From Saprospiraceae bacterium (GTDB lineage: Bacteria > Bacteroidota > Bacteroidia > Chitinophagales > Saprospiraceae), in assembly GCA_016714895.1 (NCBI GenBank), contig JADKBV010000005.1, positions 1-64,000 of the forward strand: 64,000 nucleotides of DNA, in the 5' to 3' direction. The notes beneath the pieces are model-generated. The model did no database searches. It was not told the DNA's origin and saw only the letters and a program-made list of their open reading frames with translations. The position numbers and the translations under genes were made by a program. Each line of letters begins with the position of its first letter. Positions within the stretch are counted from its first letter, which is position 1. Positions 46,989 to 58,050 of this stretch are shown here, piece by piece.

Positions 46989-49971
46989 ATGCCTGAATTT
47001 AGAATATTTGCCGTCGTTTTTGTGATGTTTTTTACAGCATCATCCCTAACCGGACAGTATAAGGGAAGTTACAAAGTTACCAACAAACTTCATGAAGCTT
47101 TGACATTGAGATCTGAGGCAAGATATGATGTCCATGTGATGTTTGACGATCAGGTAGATTTGAATTATTGGGAAAAATATTTTGAAACCAATCATACGCC
47201 TTTTGAGGAAAGGGCAAAATTTTGATTAAAAAACTGAAAGAAAAAGCAGAATCCACCCAAATACCGTTTTTTGAACAATGGCCGGCGTCAGGAAAGTCTG
47301 TATCGAATATAAAAAAACATTGGATTGTCAATGGTTTTTCGATGAATGCTTCCGCTGAAATAATCAAAGAACTGGCAGCTTTGCCTATCATCTCATGGAT
47401 TGGCGAGAATGTCGTGCTTTCCCAAACAACGTATTCTGTTGAAAAAGTAGAAGTAATGGCACCGAACGGAACGGAAAGAGGTCTTTTGGCTATCAATGCT
47501 CCCGCTATGTGGGCATTAGGTTATACAGGATTTGGGACCACCGTTTTCACAGCAGATACCGGGGTTGATCCTACCCATCCTTCTTTGGCTTACCATTACA
47601 AAGGAAATTATGTTCCGGAATCTGAAGCTTGGTATCCCAATACATTTACACCACAGAACCTTGACAGAGGACCTTTTGATTGCTCCAATCACGGAACACA
47701 CGTGACGGGTACCGTTCTTGGCCTGGATCGGAAAACCAATGACACTATCGGAGTAGCTTTTAACGCCAGTTGGATTGGGGGGCTATCCTTTGTGGTGTGG
47801 GAACATCTGATAATATAGGTGCTTTTGAATGGGCGGTTGATCCTGATGGAAATGAGGATACAGCAGACGATATTCCTGATGTGATCAATAATTCATGGTA
47901 TGATCCGAGTCTCAATGAGTTGGATTGTTACAGTGTTTACGTCCCTATTTTACAGACTTTGGAAGTTATTGGTGTAGCCGTTGTTTTTTCTGCAGGAAAT
48001 GAAGGTCCGGATCCCGGAACGATTACCCAACCTCATAATATCAATATCAATGAGGTCAATGCTTTTACCATTGGCGCTTTAAACGGAAATTCATCCGCCC
48101 TTCCCATTGCCGATTTTTCGAGCAGAGGACCGTCTCATTGTGAAGGTGAAGGATCCATAAAAATCAAACCGGAAGTTTCCGCTCCCGGTGTTCAGGTCAG
48201 GTCTTGTGTTCCAGGAAACGAATTTGCCTTATTAAACGGTACGTCTATGGCCGCACCACATGTTTCAGGTGCCATTTTGTTGTTGAAAGAAGCGTTTCCT
48301 GATTTGGGCGGTAAAGATTTTAAACTTGCTTTATATAATACATGCAGGGATTTAGGGGCCCCGGGAGAAGATAATATTTTCGGCATGGGAATCATTGATG
48401 TATTTGCAGCTTATGAATATTTGGTAAATGCCGGTCATGTGCCTGCTAATCCTTACAAAGAGCGGGATCTGATGTTATTGGAGGCAAAAACTTCTTTTTA
48501 TGCCTGCGAAAATATTGTTGAACCCTTCATTTTAGTGGAAAATAACGGTGTGGATATTGTAACTTCTTTTCTTGTGGAATATGGTGGCCCTCTGGAAACA
48601 AAATCATTTGTATGGACTGGTTCCATGTCACCCAAAGAAAGAAAATATATATCGCTGGAAGCTTTTTTACCTGAATCGGATTTTGATATGATCACCGTGT
48701 CTATCGTATCTGTTAACGATGGAGCGGATGAACGCCCTTTCAATAATTCTATTTCGGCACCAATTGTATTGAGTGAAAGAAAAAAAGTGGTTGCAGATAT
48801 AGACGAAACAGAAAAAATATGTAAAAATTCTCAGATTGTCCTCACCAGCCCTTTAGGTACCACGGGCAACTTTACCACAAAATGGTATGATGATATTTTT
48901 GACGGAAATTTATTATATACCGGCAACCTTTTATTGCTCCCCGCCGATGAATCCGATAAAACCCTTTATGCTGAAATTACTTACAATGAATCCTTCGGAG
49001 AAAACGCTCCGGAAGAAAATCCGACTCCGGAAAGCAGCCTGGAATCAGGTTTGATGTTTGATACAGAATTTGGATTTACATTGGAATCATTTGATGTGTA
49101 TAGTGCACAAAAACATACAGTAGATGTTGCAGTATTGAATGAAAATAATAATGTGGTTCATGTCATATCCAGACCTCAGACGCCGATCGGAAAAAGAACG
49201 ATCAATGTCCAATGGTATATTCCTCCGGGTAAAAATTATAAGCTGGTCAAAAAATTGGGTAAAGATCTTTATGGTAATAAAAATGTATTCAATTTTCCAT
49301 ATACCATAGATGATGTAGTGACGATAAAATCCGGATTCAAAAATGGGGAGGCGGCAAATGAATATCTTGGTTTTTATAACTTAAGAATCAAACACACAGA
49401 ACCTTGCGGCAGGGTACCATATCAATTTAGTTCCTCCCAAACAGACAGCATAACTTCGGAAGTTCTTTTTACCCTTTCTGAAGATACCGTAAGGTTACCG
49501 AATCTTCTGGAGGCAAGTTCATTGACCGAAAACGTAAGTTATGTGTCATGGGACATGGGAGACGGAACGAGGTATGTCGATAGTACGGTCACTCATGAAT
49601 ATTTATCAGCGGGAACCTATACGATTTGTTATCACGTCAAAGACGAAAATCTTTGTTCTACCGCAGGTCTGAAGGATGTAGTTGTTTTGAGGACCACCTC
49701 GACAGAAGAATCGACCATTGCGGAAGCTGAGGAAATTATTTTATATCCCAATCCTGTGTCAGATGTTTTGTTTATTGAAAAATTATATAAAAATCTGAGT
49801 GAAAATATTTCTGTAATGATATATGATCAAAACGGAAGCAGGGTTTTTAGTGGAGAGTGGAATCAGGGAGATATATGGAAAACTGATATTTCAGGCTTGC
49901 CGGGCGGCATATATTATGTGAGATTATTCGGACAAAAACAAGTAAGGTCACAACGATTTGTAAAATTTTGA
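46989..49971 (+). CDS. Secreted subtilisin-like serine protease with PKD and T9SS domains, two frameshifts
   Basis: About 995 residues. ATG at 46989 (after an in-frame ATG at 46971) gives a signal peptide (IFAVVFVMFFTASSLTGQ). A propeptide precedes the S8 catalytic domain: Asp in TADTGVDPTHP, His in NHGTHVTGT, Ser in 'LLNGTSMAAPHVSG'. A PKD domain (WDMGDGTRYVDSTVTHEY) and a T9SS type A tail (LYPNPVSDVLFIEK ... QRFVKF) follow. Shifts: in AAAATTTT near 47216-47222 and in the six-G run at 47777-47782, where adding one G restores ASWIGGAILCGVG. All catalytic residues are kept. It should act outside the cell or on its surface, degrading proteins. Confidence 0.88.
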
Positions 49972-50042
49972 TTTGATTTTGGTGAACTAATCCTTCATTT
50001 TTTAATTACATTAGGTATATTTTTTACCGTAATATAGTTCTT

Positions 50043-51221
50043 ATGTCTTCCATTCTTACCAATGATACAAGTTTAGACCCGGTTTTGCGTGAAATAGCTG
50101 AAAAAGTGTATGCCGGAACGAGAATAAACAATCAGGATGCAGAATATCTTTTTGAAAAAGCATCCCTGAGTTTCGTAGGTAGCCTCGCCAATTATATCAG
50201 AGAAAAAAAACATGGGGACAATACCTATTTTAACAGAAATTTCCACATCGAACCGACCAATATCTGTTTGTACACCTGTTCGTTTTGTTCCTACAGCAGA
50301 TTGATTAAAAAACGTTCTGAAGGTTGGGAATACACCCTGGAAGATATCATGGACATCGTAAAGTCTTATGATGATAAACCGGTTACAGAAGTTCATATCG
50401 TAGGAGGTGTTTTGCCTCAGTATGATGTCACATTTTATGCAAGTCTTTTTTCAGAAATTAAAAAACACCGACCTGAACTCCATGTTAAAGCTTTGACGCC
50501 GGTAGAATATCATTACATTTTCAAAAAAGACAAAATATCTTACGAAGAAGGAATGCTGCTGATGAAAAATGCAGGTTTGGATTCTATGCCGGGTGGGGGA
50601 GCAGAAATTTTTCATCCTGAAATCAGAGATCAGATTGCCGGTGGAAAGTGCAGCGGAGAACAATGGTTGCGCATTCATGAAATATGGCATGAATTGGGTG
50701 GCAGGTCAAACGCCACGATGTTGTACGGTCATATTGAAAGTTATTTTCACCGGGTAGACCATTTGGATAAACTCAGACAGTTGCAGGATAAAACCGGTGG
50801 ATTTCAGACTTTTATTCCGTTAAAATTCAGAAACCAGGACAACCAGATGTCGCATCTGCCGGAAGTCAGTCATGTCGAAGATTTGAAAAACTATGCGATA
50901 TCAAGGATTTATCTGGACAATTTTGACCATATCAAAGCCTATTGGCCGATGATAGGTCGCGAAATGGCTCAGTTATCCTTATCTTTTGGTGTAGACGATA
51001 TTGACGGCACGATAGACGATACCACTAAAATATATTCAATGGCAGGTAGTGAAGAACAAAATCCGGCATTGAGTACAGAAGAGTTGGTACAGATGATCCG
51101 TAGGGTAGGGCGCAAAGCCATCGAAAGAGATACTTTATACAATGTAGTACAAGACTACACAGATGTGGTTTTTGAGGAAGATAACCTCTATAAAGGTTAT
51201 GTCTCACTGCCGGTAGTCTGA
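50043..51221 (+). CDS. mqnE: Aminofutalosine synthase (radical SAM)
   Basis: Joins 3-[(1-carboxyvinyl)oxy]benzoate with SAM to give aminofutalosine in the futalosine route to menaquinone. 392 residues, the family length. Cluster cysteines Cys75, Cys79 and Cys82 (CLYTCSFC) follow HIEPTNIC; 'HIVGGVLPQYD' and SMPGGGAEIF are MqnE hallmarks that set it apart from MqnC. Convergent with topA, with 33 bases between stops. Confidence 0.93.
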   Translation: MSSILTNDTSLDPVLREIAEKVYAGTRINNQDAEYLFEKASLSFVGSLANYIREKKHGDNTYFNRNFHIEPTNICLYTCSFCSYSRLIKKRSEGWEYTLEDIMDIVKSYDDKPVTEVHIVGGVLPQYDVTFYASLFSEIKKHRPELHVKALTPVEYHYIFKKDKISYEEGMLLMKNAGLDSMPGGGAEIFHPEIRDQIAGGKCSGEQWLRIHEIWHELGGRSNATMLYGHIESYFHRVDHLDKLRQLQDKTGGFQTFIPLKFRNQDNQMSHLPEVSHVEDLKNYAISRIYLDNFDHIKAYWPMIGREMAQLSLSFGVDDIDGTIDDTTKIYSMAGSEEQNPALSTEELVQMIRRVGRKAIERDTLYNVVQDYTDVVFEEDNLYKGYVSLPVV

Positions 51222-51254
51222 CAAAAATCCAGGGTTATCCAACCAGAAACTTGA

Positions 51255-53789
51255 TTATTTTTTGCCTTTTTTGACCGGTTTGTTGAAAGCATCGGGCAAC
51301 TCAGCCTGAATCCATGATTTTACCGTTTCAAGGCTTACTTCAACAAGGTCCGCAGCTTCCAGTTTTACACCATCCACTTTCGGGATTTTGATATTATTTT
51401 TACCAAACTTGATATAGGGTCCCCATCTTCCGTTTTCGATAGATATTTTTTCTGATTCCCATTGTTTGATATAGCGATTGGCTTCCTTTTCGAGTTTTGA
51501 TTCAATCAGTTCTGTTGCTTCCGCCTCGTTAATGGTATCCAGTTTATATCGTACAGGCACATTGATAAAGATGTCATTCCATTTAATAAATGGTCCGAAA
51601 CGGCCTTTTCCTTTGGTTACCGGTTTGTTTTTATAATGGGCAAAAGGAGCATTTTCATCTTTTTTTGCCTGAATATATTCTTTTGCTTCTTCTAAAGTTA
51701 CGGCCATAGGGTCTTTCCCCCGGGGGATGTTGACAAACATTTCACCATATTTGACATAAGGACCGTACCTTCCTGTATTTACCGTAATATCATCCCCATT
51801 CCAGTCCCCCAGAGATTTCGGTAACTGAAACAATTCCATAGCCTCCTCCATGTTGATGGTTTCGATGGATTGTCCGGGTTTCAGGTTGGCAAATTTTGGT
51901 TTTTCTTCTCCTTCCAGTTCGTCACGGTCACCAATTTGTATCACCGGACCAAACCTTGTCATTTGAGCTATAACACTGTGTCCGGTAGCAGGATCCTGTC
52001 CCAAAACTCTTTTTCCTTTGGCTCGTTCCGCTGTTTCAAGGGTCACATCCACTGTTTCATGAAACGGAAAGTAAAAATCATGCAACATTTTTTTCCAGTC
52101 TTTCCCATCGGTGGCCACTTCATCGAGTTTTTCTTCCACATTGGCAGTAAAACTGTAATCCATGATTTGTTTGAAATGGTCCGACAAAAAATCAGTGACC
52201 AACATTCCCATATCTGAAGGATACAACCTGTTGGTGGTCGCTCCTGTATTTTCTGTTTTAGTTTGTTTTTGAATCTGACCGTTCTGAAGTACCAAATACC
52301 GGTATTTTCGTTCAACACCCGGTCTGCTTTCTTTGGTCACATAACCCCTTTCCTCCTCCATGATTTTTGAAATGGTAGGCGCATAGGTTGACGGTCTTCC
52401 GATTCCGAGCTCTTCAAGCTTTTTAACCAGACTGGCTTCCGTGTATCTTGCGGGTGGTCGGGTGTAACTTTCGGTTGCTTCCATAAACTGAAGCGGCAAA
52501 ACCTGACCTTTGGTCAACGGTGGTAACATGCCTTTGGTATCTCCATCTTCTTCGTCATCTGAAGATTCCATGTAAACTTTCAGAAAACCGTCAAATTTTA
52601 ATACTTCTCCTTCAGCCTGTAAAAACCGGTCTTTCATGGTTGAAATATCGATTTTTACGATGGTTTTTTCAATTTCTGCTTCGGACATCTGACTGGCAAT
52701 GGTACGTTTCCAAATCAATTCGTACAATCTTTGCAGATCTCTGTCGCCACTTACATTTTTTCTTTCGATGTAGGTAGGTCTGATGGCTTCGTGAGCTTCC
52801 TGAGCATTTTTATTTTTGGTAGCGTACCTTCTTGTGTGCAGGTAGTTGTCACCAAACTGTGTTTTGATTTCTTCCCCGATAGATTGTAAAGCCAGTTCGC
52901 TGAGGTTAGGTGAATCGGTCCTCATATAGGTGATAAAACCTTCTTCATACAATCTTTGTGCATTTGACATGGTTCTGTTGACACTAAATCCAAGCTTCCG
53001 GCTGGCTTCCTGTTGTAAGGTTGAGGTGGTAAACGGAGGAGCAGGATTTCTTTTTAATGGTTTTTTTTCTATACCATGAATGGAAAAATCTGCTCCGTTA
53101 CAATTTTCTAAAAATGTCAGTGCATCCTGTTCGTTATCCAGTCGGTTGTTGTATTCTGCTTTTAAAATTACCTCCTCGCCACGATCATTTTTGACCGTAA
53201 AGTGTGCGATTATTTTGAAAAAAGGGGCCGTTTCAAATCCCTGGATTTCCCTTTCTTTATCAACCACAAGTTTGACTGCCACCGATTGAACCCTTCCCGC
53301 GGATAATTTATTTTTGACTTTACGCCAAAGAACTTCGGACAGTTCAAATCCTACGAGTCTGTCGAGAATCCTTCTTGCTTGTTGTGCATTGACAAGATTG
53401 ATGTCAAGTGTTCTGGGATTTGTGATTGCTTTTTGTATAGCGGGTTTGGTGATTTCAGAAAAAACAATTCTTTTTGTGGTATATTCATTCAGACCCAGTT
53501 CTTTACACAAATGCCATGAAATAGCCTCTCCTTCACGGTCCTCGTCCGTGGCAAGCCAAACTTCTGTTGCTTTTTTGACCTGCTCTTTGAGTTCTCTGAC
53601 GACTTTGACCTTTTCAGGTGAAACCACATAATTGGGCTCAAAGTCATTTTGGATATCAATACCTTTATTTCCTTTTTCAAGGTCCCGTATGTGTCCATAA
53701 CTGGACTTTACGGTAAATTCTCCACCAAGGTATTTTTCTATGGTTTTTGCTTTTGCCGGAGACTCTACAATCAGAAGATTTTTGGCCAT
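51255..53789 (-). CDS. topA: DNA topoisomerase I
   Basis: Relaxes negative supercoils by single-strand passage. 844 residues: Toprim domain (LIVESPAKA at 6-14, DEDREGE at 82-88), type IA core with active Tyr288 in ITYMRTDS, and a C-terminal tail. The tail has no Cys4 zinc fingers; instead it has several G-R-x-G-P-(Y/F)-(I/V)-K repeats (TRFGPVIQIG, GRYGPYVKYG, GRFGPFIKWN, GRWGPYIKFG), as in Bacteroidota enzymes. A CAAAACTA on the plus strand at 53829-53836 (TAGTTTTG read on minus) is a candidate -7 box 40 bases upstream. Confidence 0.96.
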   Translation of the reverse strand: MAKNLLIVESPAKAKTIEKYLGGEFTVKSSYGHIRDLEKGNKGIDIQNDFEPNYVVSPEKVKVVRELKEQVKKATEVWLATDEDREGEAISWHLCKELGLNEYTTKRIVFSEITKPAIQKAITNPRTLDINLVNAQQARRILDRLVGFELSEVLWRKVKNKLSAGRVQSVAVKLVVDKEREIQGFETAPFFKIIAHFTVKNDRGEEVILKAEYNNRLDNEQDALTFLENCNGADFSIHGIEKKPLKRNPAPPFTTSTLQQEASRKLGFSVNRTMSNAQRLYEEGFITYMRTDSPNLSELALQSIGEEIKTQFGDNYLHTRRYATKNKNAQEAHEAIRPTYIERKNVSGDRDLQRLYELIWKRTIASQMSEAEIEKTIVKIDISTMKDRFLQAEGEVLKFDGFLKVYMESSDDEEDGDTKGMLPPLTKGQVLPLQFMEATESYTRPPARYTEASLVKKLEELGIGRPSTYAPTISKIMEEERGYVTKESRPGVERKYRYLVLQNGQIQKQTKTENTGATTNRLYPSDMGMLVTDFLSDHFKQIMDYSFTANVEEKLDEVATDGKDWKKMLHDFYFPFHETVDVTLETAERAKGKRVLGQDPATGHSVIAQMTRFGPVIQIGDRDELEGEEKPKFANLKPGQSIETINMEEAMELFQLPKSLGDWNGDDITVNTGRYGPYVKYGEMFVNIPRGKDPMAVTLEEAKEYIQAKKDENAPFAHYKNKPVTKGKGRFGPFIKWNDIFINVPVRYKLDTINEAEATELIESKLEKEANRYIKQWESEKISIENGRWGPYIKFGKNNIKIPKVDGVKLEAADLVEVSLETVKSWIQAELPDAFNKPVKKGKK

Positions 53790-53828
53790 GGAAGCTTATA
53801 TTTTATCCGTTTAGTGAAAAAATCGGCG

Positions 53829-53836
53829 CAAAACTA
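53829..53836 (-). promoter_or_regulatory. -7 box candidate for topA
   Basis: On the minus strand TAGTTTTG fits TAnnTTTG, about 40 bases before the topA ATG. No clear TTG at -33. Confidence 0.35.
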
Positions 53837-54036
53837 ATATAATTTATTCGTGATTGTCTATTTTTATGATAAAATAAGTCAAAGTTGACATTGGGAAGGC
53901 TCATTATCAGTTATTTATATAGTAATTAATTCTTTTATAATCATCATTTTTTACAAAAGTATTTTTGATGCACGAATTATGTCGATTGGCAATGGTAACT
54001 GAGAATAAGTACTTTTCAGAAAAAATTGTGTTGATT

Positions 54037-55251
54037 TTATGACCTTTTGATGACACCGAGCGTGAGGTCAGTACTTTTGTAAGTCATATCTCCGGCATGT
54101 TGTTTTTTCTCTTCAAAATACCCGTTCTGAAGAAAATGATGAGCACTTTCGAATACCTCTGAATAAAGAATATTTTGCATACAGACATTTTTACCCTTAC
54201 ATGGTGGGGTCAGAAATTCATGAACACATGGGCTGCAATATACAGGTTGATAAAATGTTTTGATGTTTTTTCCTTCCATTCCGTAATGAACTGGTGAACA
54301 GGGACCAAAAAGGCAAATGACAGGTGTCTGTAAGCCAAAAGCGAGGTGCATCGGACCGGTATCATTGGTGATCATAAGTTTTGCTTCTGCTATCAATTGC
54401 AATAATCCGTTAAAAGTGGTTTTACCGGCCAGGTTTTCGACATTAGGATATTCATTTTTTGGCCAAAGTTTGTCGACATAATCCTTTTCATCTTTACTAC
54501 CGATGATTTTTATCTGAAACAGCGGGTATTTTTCCGCCAGTTCAGCTATCAGCTTCCTGTAATTTTCTGCCGGCCATCTTCTTTCCAATCTAAGGTCTGA
54601 TGCATTGGGATTGATGACGATATATGTTTGTGATGGTCTTTCTGATTTTGCAGGAAGTTTTAACATAACCGGAAAATGTTTTTCTGCTCCTCCCATCAGA
54701 AATGCCAGTTGTTGGTATACCTTTGATACAGCAACATTCGTATTAAAAAACATCATATGTGTATATATGCCCATTTTCGATTGGTCGCCTCTGGTATAAA
54801 ATCCTATTCTGTTTTTAGCTAGTGAAAAAAGGGTGAATAAAGAACTGAAGTAACTATACAACTCCAGATCGAGATAAACCTGTGGTCTGAATCTGATTAA
54901 GGACCACCATGCTGAGACTAAAGAAAGGACAATAAAAACAGGGTTGGTGTCTTTTATAGTTATTATGCGATTTACTTCAGGAATGTGTTGTAATAATGTT
55001 TTGTTCGCATCGGTTGTAACGAAGAGTATTGTTGCATCCGGATATCTTTCCCGTAGTGCACTTAGCAAAGGAATAGTTTGAACAATACTTCCCATTCCTT
55101 TGAATTTGCATATCACGATGCGATCAAAATTTTTCGTCAGGTCATGGTCCAAACGCGCAATTTGTCCAACAATCCTTGTAATAATATTAAAAATATAAGT
55201 TAATGGTCTGAACACGTGACCATCAATCCACACCTGCACAGCGACTTTCAT
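54037..55251 (-). CDS. Glycosyltransferase family 9 (heptosyltransferase-like)
   Basis: 404 residues. GT9 enzymes transfer heptose from ADP-heptose to LPS core. Landmarks: ICKFKGMGSIVQTIPLLSAL (nucleotide-sugar enzyme start of the WaaC/WaaF type), 'INPNASDLRLERRWP', MITNDTGPMHLAFGLQTPVICLFGPCSP. A Cys-rich tail (YCSPCVHEFLTPPCKGKNVCM) is common in Bacteroidota GT9 members. The start ATG overlaps the stop of the upstream gene by four bases (ATGA), implying coupled translation with the GT-C-like membrane protein. The donor may be the heptose made by GmhAB (inference). Confidence 0.88.
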   Translation of the reverse strand: MKVAVQVWIDGHVFRPLTYIFNIITRIVGQIARLDHDLTKNFDRIVICKFKGMGSIVQTIPLLSALRERYPDATILFVTTDANKTLLQHIPEVNRIITIKDTNPVFIVLSLVSAWWSLIRFRPQVYLDLELYSYFSSLFTLFSLAKNRIGFYTRGDQSKMGIYTHMMFFNTNVAVSKVYQQLAFLMGGAEKHFPVMLKLPAKSERPSQTYIVINPNASDLRLERRWPAENYRKLIAELAEKYPLFQIKIIGSKDEKDYVDKLWPKNEYPNVENLAGKTTFNGLLQLIAEAKLMITNDTGPMHLAFGLQTPVICLFGPCSPVHYGMEGKNIKTFYQPVYCSPCVHEFLTPPCKGKNVCMQNILYSEVFESAHHFLQNGYFEEKKQHAGDMTYKSTDLTLGVIKRS

Positions 55252-58040
55252 ATTCTTTTGTCTTTAACGAAAGTGGCCAGAATGTTTTTGTTTTGTGTAT
55301 TTTCAATCCAAATACCTTTTATATTCCTTTGAAACCAGGTGTACTCATTCGTAAGGCGCAAAGCATAGTTGTTTTGGTCTTCTTTGGTTATAAATGAAAA
55401 ATGACCGCTTTTATTTCCATCAGATGTCATCAAATGAACATGGATGGTTTCTCCTTCGGAAGGCTGGTTTATGTTAAGTATGACAAAAACCCCGTTTGCA
55501 TCCCTGAGTGACAGGTCAGAAAAAGTGAAGGACATGGTATTTGAGGAAAGAGAATCCGACCGGACATCTGTATAATATAGTAAATATTCAGGTTTTTCCT
55601 CCATCAGAAATTTTCCTGCAAATGCTGCAGAATACCTGTAGTCATAAGACATGTTGGGTGGTGTGGCCTTTTTGACAGGAACCGGCAAATTTTGAAACAT
55701 CTTTTGATTTACCCAAATGTTTTTTTGATGGATTTCAGTATAAGGAACATAGTTTTTATATATAAATTCATTAACCAGATAATAACGCATCTGATTGGGT
55801 ATATCATCAATTTTGTCGCCCCATCCAAGTGGTTGCTGGTTATAAATAACGACAGGAACGTCAAGAGATTCCACAGATTGTATGAGACTGACCTGACTTT
55901 TATCTCCCACTGTATTCTGCAAATTCTGACAAAAATATCCGGGTTGTTTTTTTTGAGTATAAAAATACAACATGGGTGAGTTGGAAAAATCTAAAAATGT
56001 AGCTTCAGCAGAAAGATGGTTGTCCAAAAATAATTTAATAGAATCAACCTGCGAAGCCATAAATATGGAATCTTTGACAGTCCCTCTTCCCTTATTTTTG
56101 TCGAAAAGATAACTTTTTTCTGAAAAAAATTCCTGTTGCTGACTAATGATGGATGAAGGACTGATGTCATGATATTTTATAGTGACAATGGCCAAAAAAC
56201 TTCCGGCGTAAACCAAAGGAAACAAAGAATCAGGGGTCAATATACTTTTGAATCTTCCTGCCAAATATAAAATCAAAGAAAATACAAAAGTAGACATTAA
56301 CAGATTGTCCATTTCCATCAGAAAGCTGTGTCTTACGAGCGATCTTTGAAAATTAGCTAAAAAAACAACAGCAAAAAATGCGGACAACCTGTAAATAGTA
56401 AGAAGTTGAGATTCATCTGTTTTTTTTATTCTGAAAAACATATCAATCAATAAACTCAGTGCAGCCAGCGGTAGCAAAATGTATTGAAAATATACGTGGT
56501 GGTTTTCCTGCCAGGATAATAAGGGTAAGCCATGTTCCTGTTGTGTGGTTACATAAGCCAAAGCCATCTGAAGTCTCTCTGTAATGGTGTCAAATCCTTT
56601 GAGGTATATTGCGGCCAAAAAAATTACTAAAACACCACATAAAAAATAACCTGAAGCCTTTATGAATGAGGATACCTGAAATTTTTCTGAACCGGAAAAT
56701 AATCTGTAAGGAAGAAATATAACCAATCCGTACAAAAATGCTATACCGGTGTCCAACCTCCAGACAAGCAGTAATACAGTAATGGTTAAAAATATGACTA
56801 TGTTTTTTACATTTTGTTTTTCGAATACTTTTTCCAAATAGAAATATCCGATGACCGTCATAAAAATATGTTTGAAAAACAAAAGCTGAAATAAGGGGAA
56901 AAACAGGATGACTAATGCAGGATATAGTTGATGATTCCAAATCTTTTGTAAAACATAATAAACAACGATAAGCAATATTAAGTCATTTAGAAAAGCAAAC
57001 GACATAAAATCAAGGCTTCCGTCATAACCAAACAAAACACCGTACAAAATGCCGTACCATTGTTCTGAAAAAAGATGAGAAGTAAAAAAATCAAGAAAAG
57101 GAATTTCATTAAACTGAAAGATTCTCATGACGGCATTGGCCGGGTTGGCAAGTTCAAATACATCTGCATTTTGTATGTAATAAGGATAAGGAACGGACCA
57201 TAAAAACAATGCAACAACATAAAAAAAAGTCGGACGGAAATAAGAAGTTTTTATTGGATTATGTTCGAATTTCTTTTGATAATTGGAATATAAAAAAGCA
57301 GACATACCACTCATAACACAAGCAATAAACCATAGGTCACCGGGACCTTTCCAAAAACCCTGAGCAGGTAAAATACCTTTGACAATAAAAAAAATAAAAT
57401 GAAAAAAAATGAAAAATCTGAGAAGGGTGTAAATAAATAATTTTTGTCGGGCTCTTTCTTTCATTTGAAACATAACCAAAGAAATGAAAACAAATCCCCA
57501 AATCATCAGAACTATTGGCTGCAAAATGATCATCGCAAAATGCCACCACCCAAAAATTAGTGAAAAAGAATAAGAGCAGGCAAAGGTAATTACTAAAGTT
57601 TCTGTGTCGTAAATAGTCGATTTATCGTTGTTTGATTGAAACAATGAAACCAAAAGAGTAAACAAAAGTAATAGGCCCGGAATCTGGTAGGTGCCTGCAT
57701 GGGTTTTCCAGATTAAAGCTGTATACAAAGCCACAATCAGAATCAGGGATAATGCTGAAGACACAGAAAAAAAAGGTAAATGTTTGTGGATTGTTTTTCT
57801 TAAAAAAAATAAAGTCGAAAAAAAAACAGACAGGAAAACAAAAAGGTTGATGTACAACATGTTTGCCCGGGAACTGATATCCACACCTTCAGCGGTCGCT
57901 TTACTGAAAGAAAGGTGGCTGATTTCTTCAAGCCGGAAGTCGGATTTTGAAAAAATAAAAAAGCAGGCCGTACATGCTACCGCAAAGGCTATTAATACCA
58001 GATTTTTTAAATAAATATGCCAAGGAGCAATACCTGTCAT
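55248..58040 (-). CDS. Large polytopic membrane protein, GT-C glycosyltransferase-like
   Basis: 930 residues from ATG at 58040; an in-frame GTG at 58094 would add 18 residues and overlap the upstream gene by 44 bases, so the ATG is preferred. A dozen or more membrane segments occupy the first two thirds; the last third is soluble, probably periplasmic. The stretch IPFLDFFTSHLFSEQWYGIL resembles the first large loop of GT-C enzymes (PY.DFFS.HGP type in GT39-like proteins) with an Asp as possible catalytic base. Its four-base overlap with a GT9 gene fits a glycan-assembly role. No named family is recognised with certainty; function is inferred. Confidence 0.75.
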   Translation of the reverse strand: MTGIAPWHIYLKNLVLIAFAVACTACFFIFSKSDFRLEEISHLSFSKATAEGVDISSRANMLYINLFVFLSVFFSTLFFLRKTIHKHLPFFSVSSALSLILIVALYTALIWKTHAGTYQIPGLLLLFTLLVSLFQSNNDKSTIYDTETLVITFACSYSFSLIFGWWHFAMIILQPIVLMIWGFVFISLVMFQMKERARQKLFIYTLLRFFIFFHFIFFIVKGILPAQGFWKGPGDLWFIACVMSGMSAFLYSNYQKKFEHNPIKTSYFRPTFFYVVALFLWSVPYPYYIQNADVFELANPANAVMRIFQFNEIPFLDFFTSHLFSEQWYGILYGVLFGYDGSLDFMSFAFLNDLILLIVVYYVLQKIWNHQLYPALVILFFPLFQLLFFKHIFMTVIGYFYLEKVFEKQNVKNIVIFLTITVLLLVWRLDTGIAFLYGLVIFLPYRLFSGSEKFQVSSFIKASGYFLCGVLVIFLAAIYLKGFDTITERLQMALAYVTTQQEHGLPLLSWQENHHVYFQYILLPLAALSLLIDMFFRIKKTDESQLLTIYRLSAFFAVVFLANFQRSLVRHSFLMEMDNLLMSTFVFSLILYLAGRFKSILTPDSLFPLVYAGSFLAIVTIKYHDISPSSIISQQQEFFSEKSYLFDKNKGRGTVKDSIFMASQVDSIKLFLDNHLSAEATFLDFSNSPMLYFYTQKKQPGYFCQNLQNTVGDKSQVSLIQSVESLDVPVVIYNQQPLGWGDKIDDIPNQMRYYLVNEFIYKNYVPYTEIHQKNIWVNQKMFQNLPVPVKKATPPNMSYDYRYSAAFAGKFLMEEKPEYLLYYTDVRSDSLSSNTMSFTFSDLSLRDANGVFVILNINQPSEGETIHVHLMTSDGNKSGHFSFITKEDQNNYALRLTNEYTWFQRNIKGIWIENTQNKNILATFVKDKRI

Positions 58041-58050
58041 CAGGTGAAGG

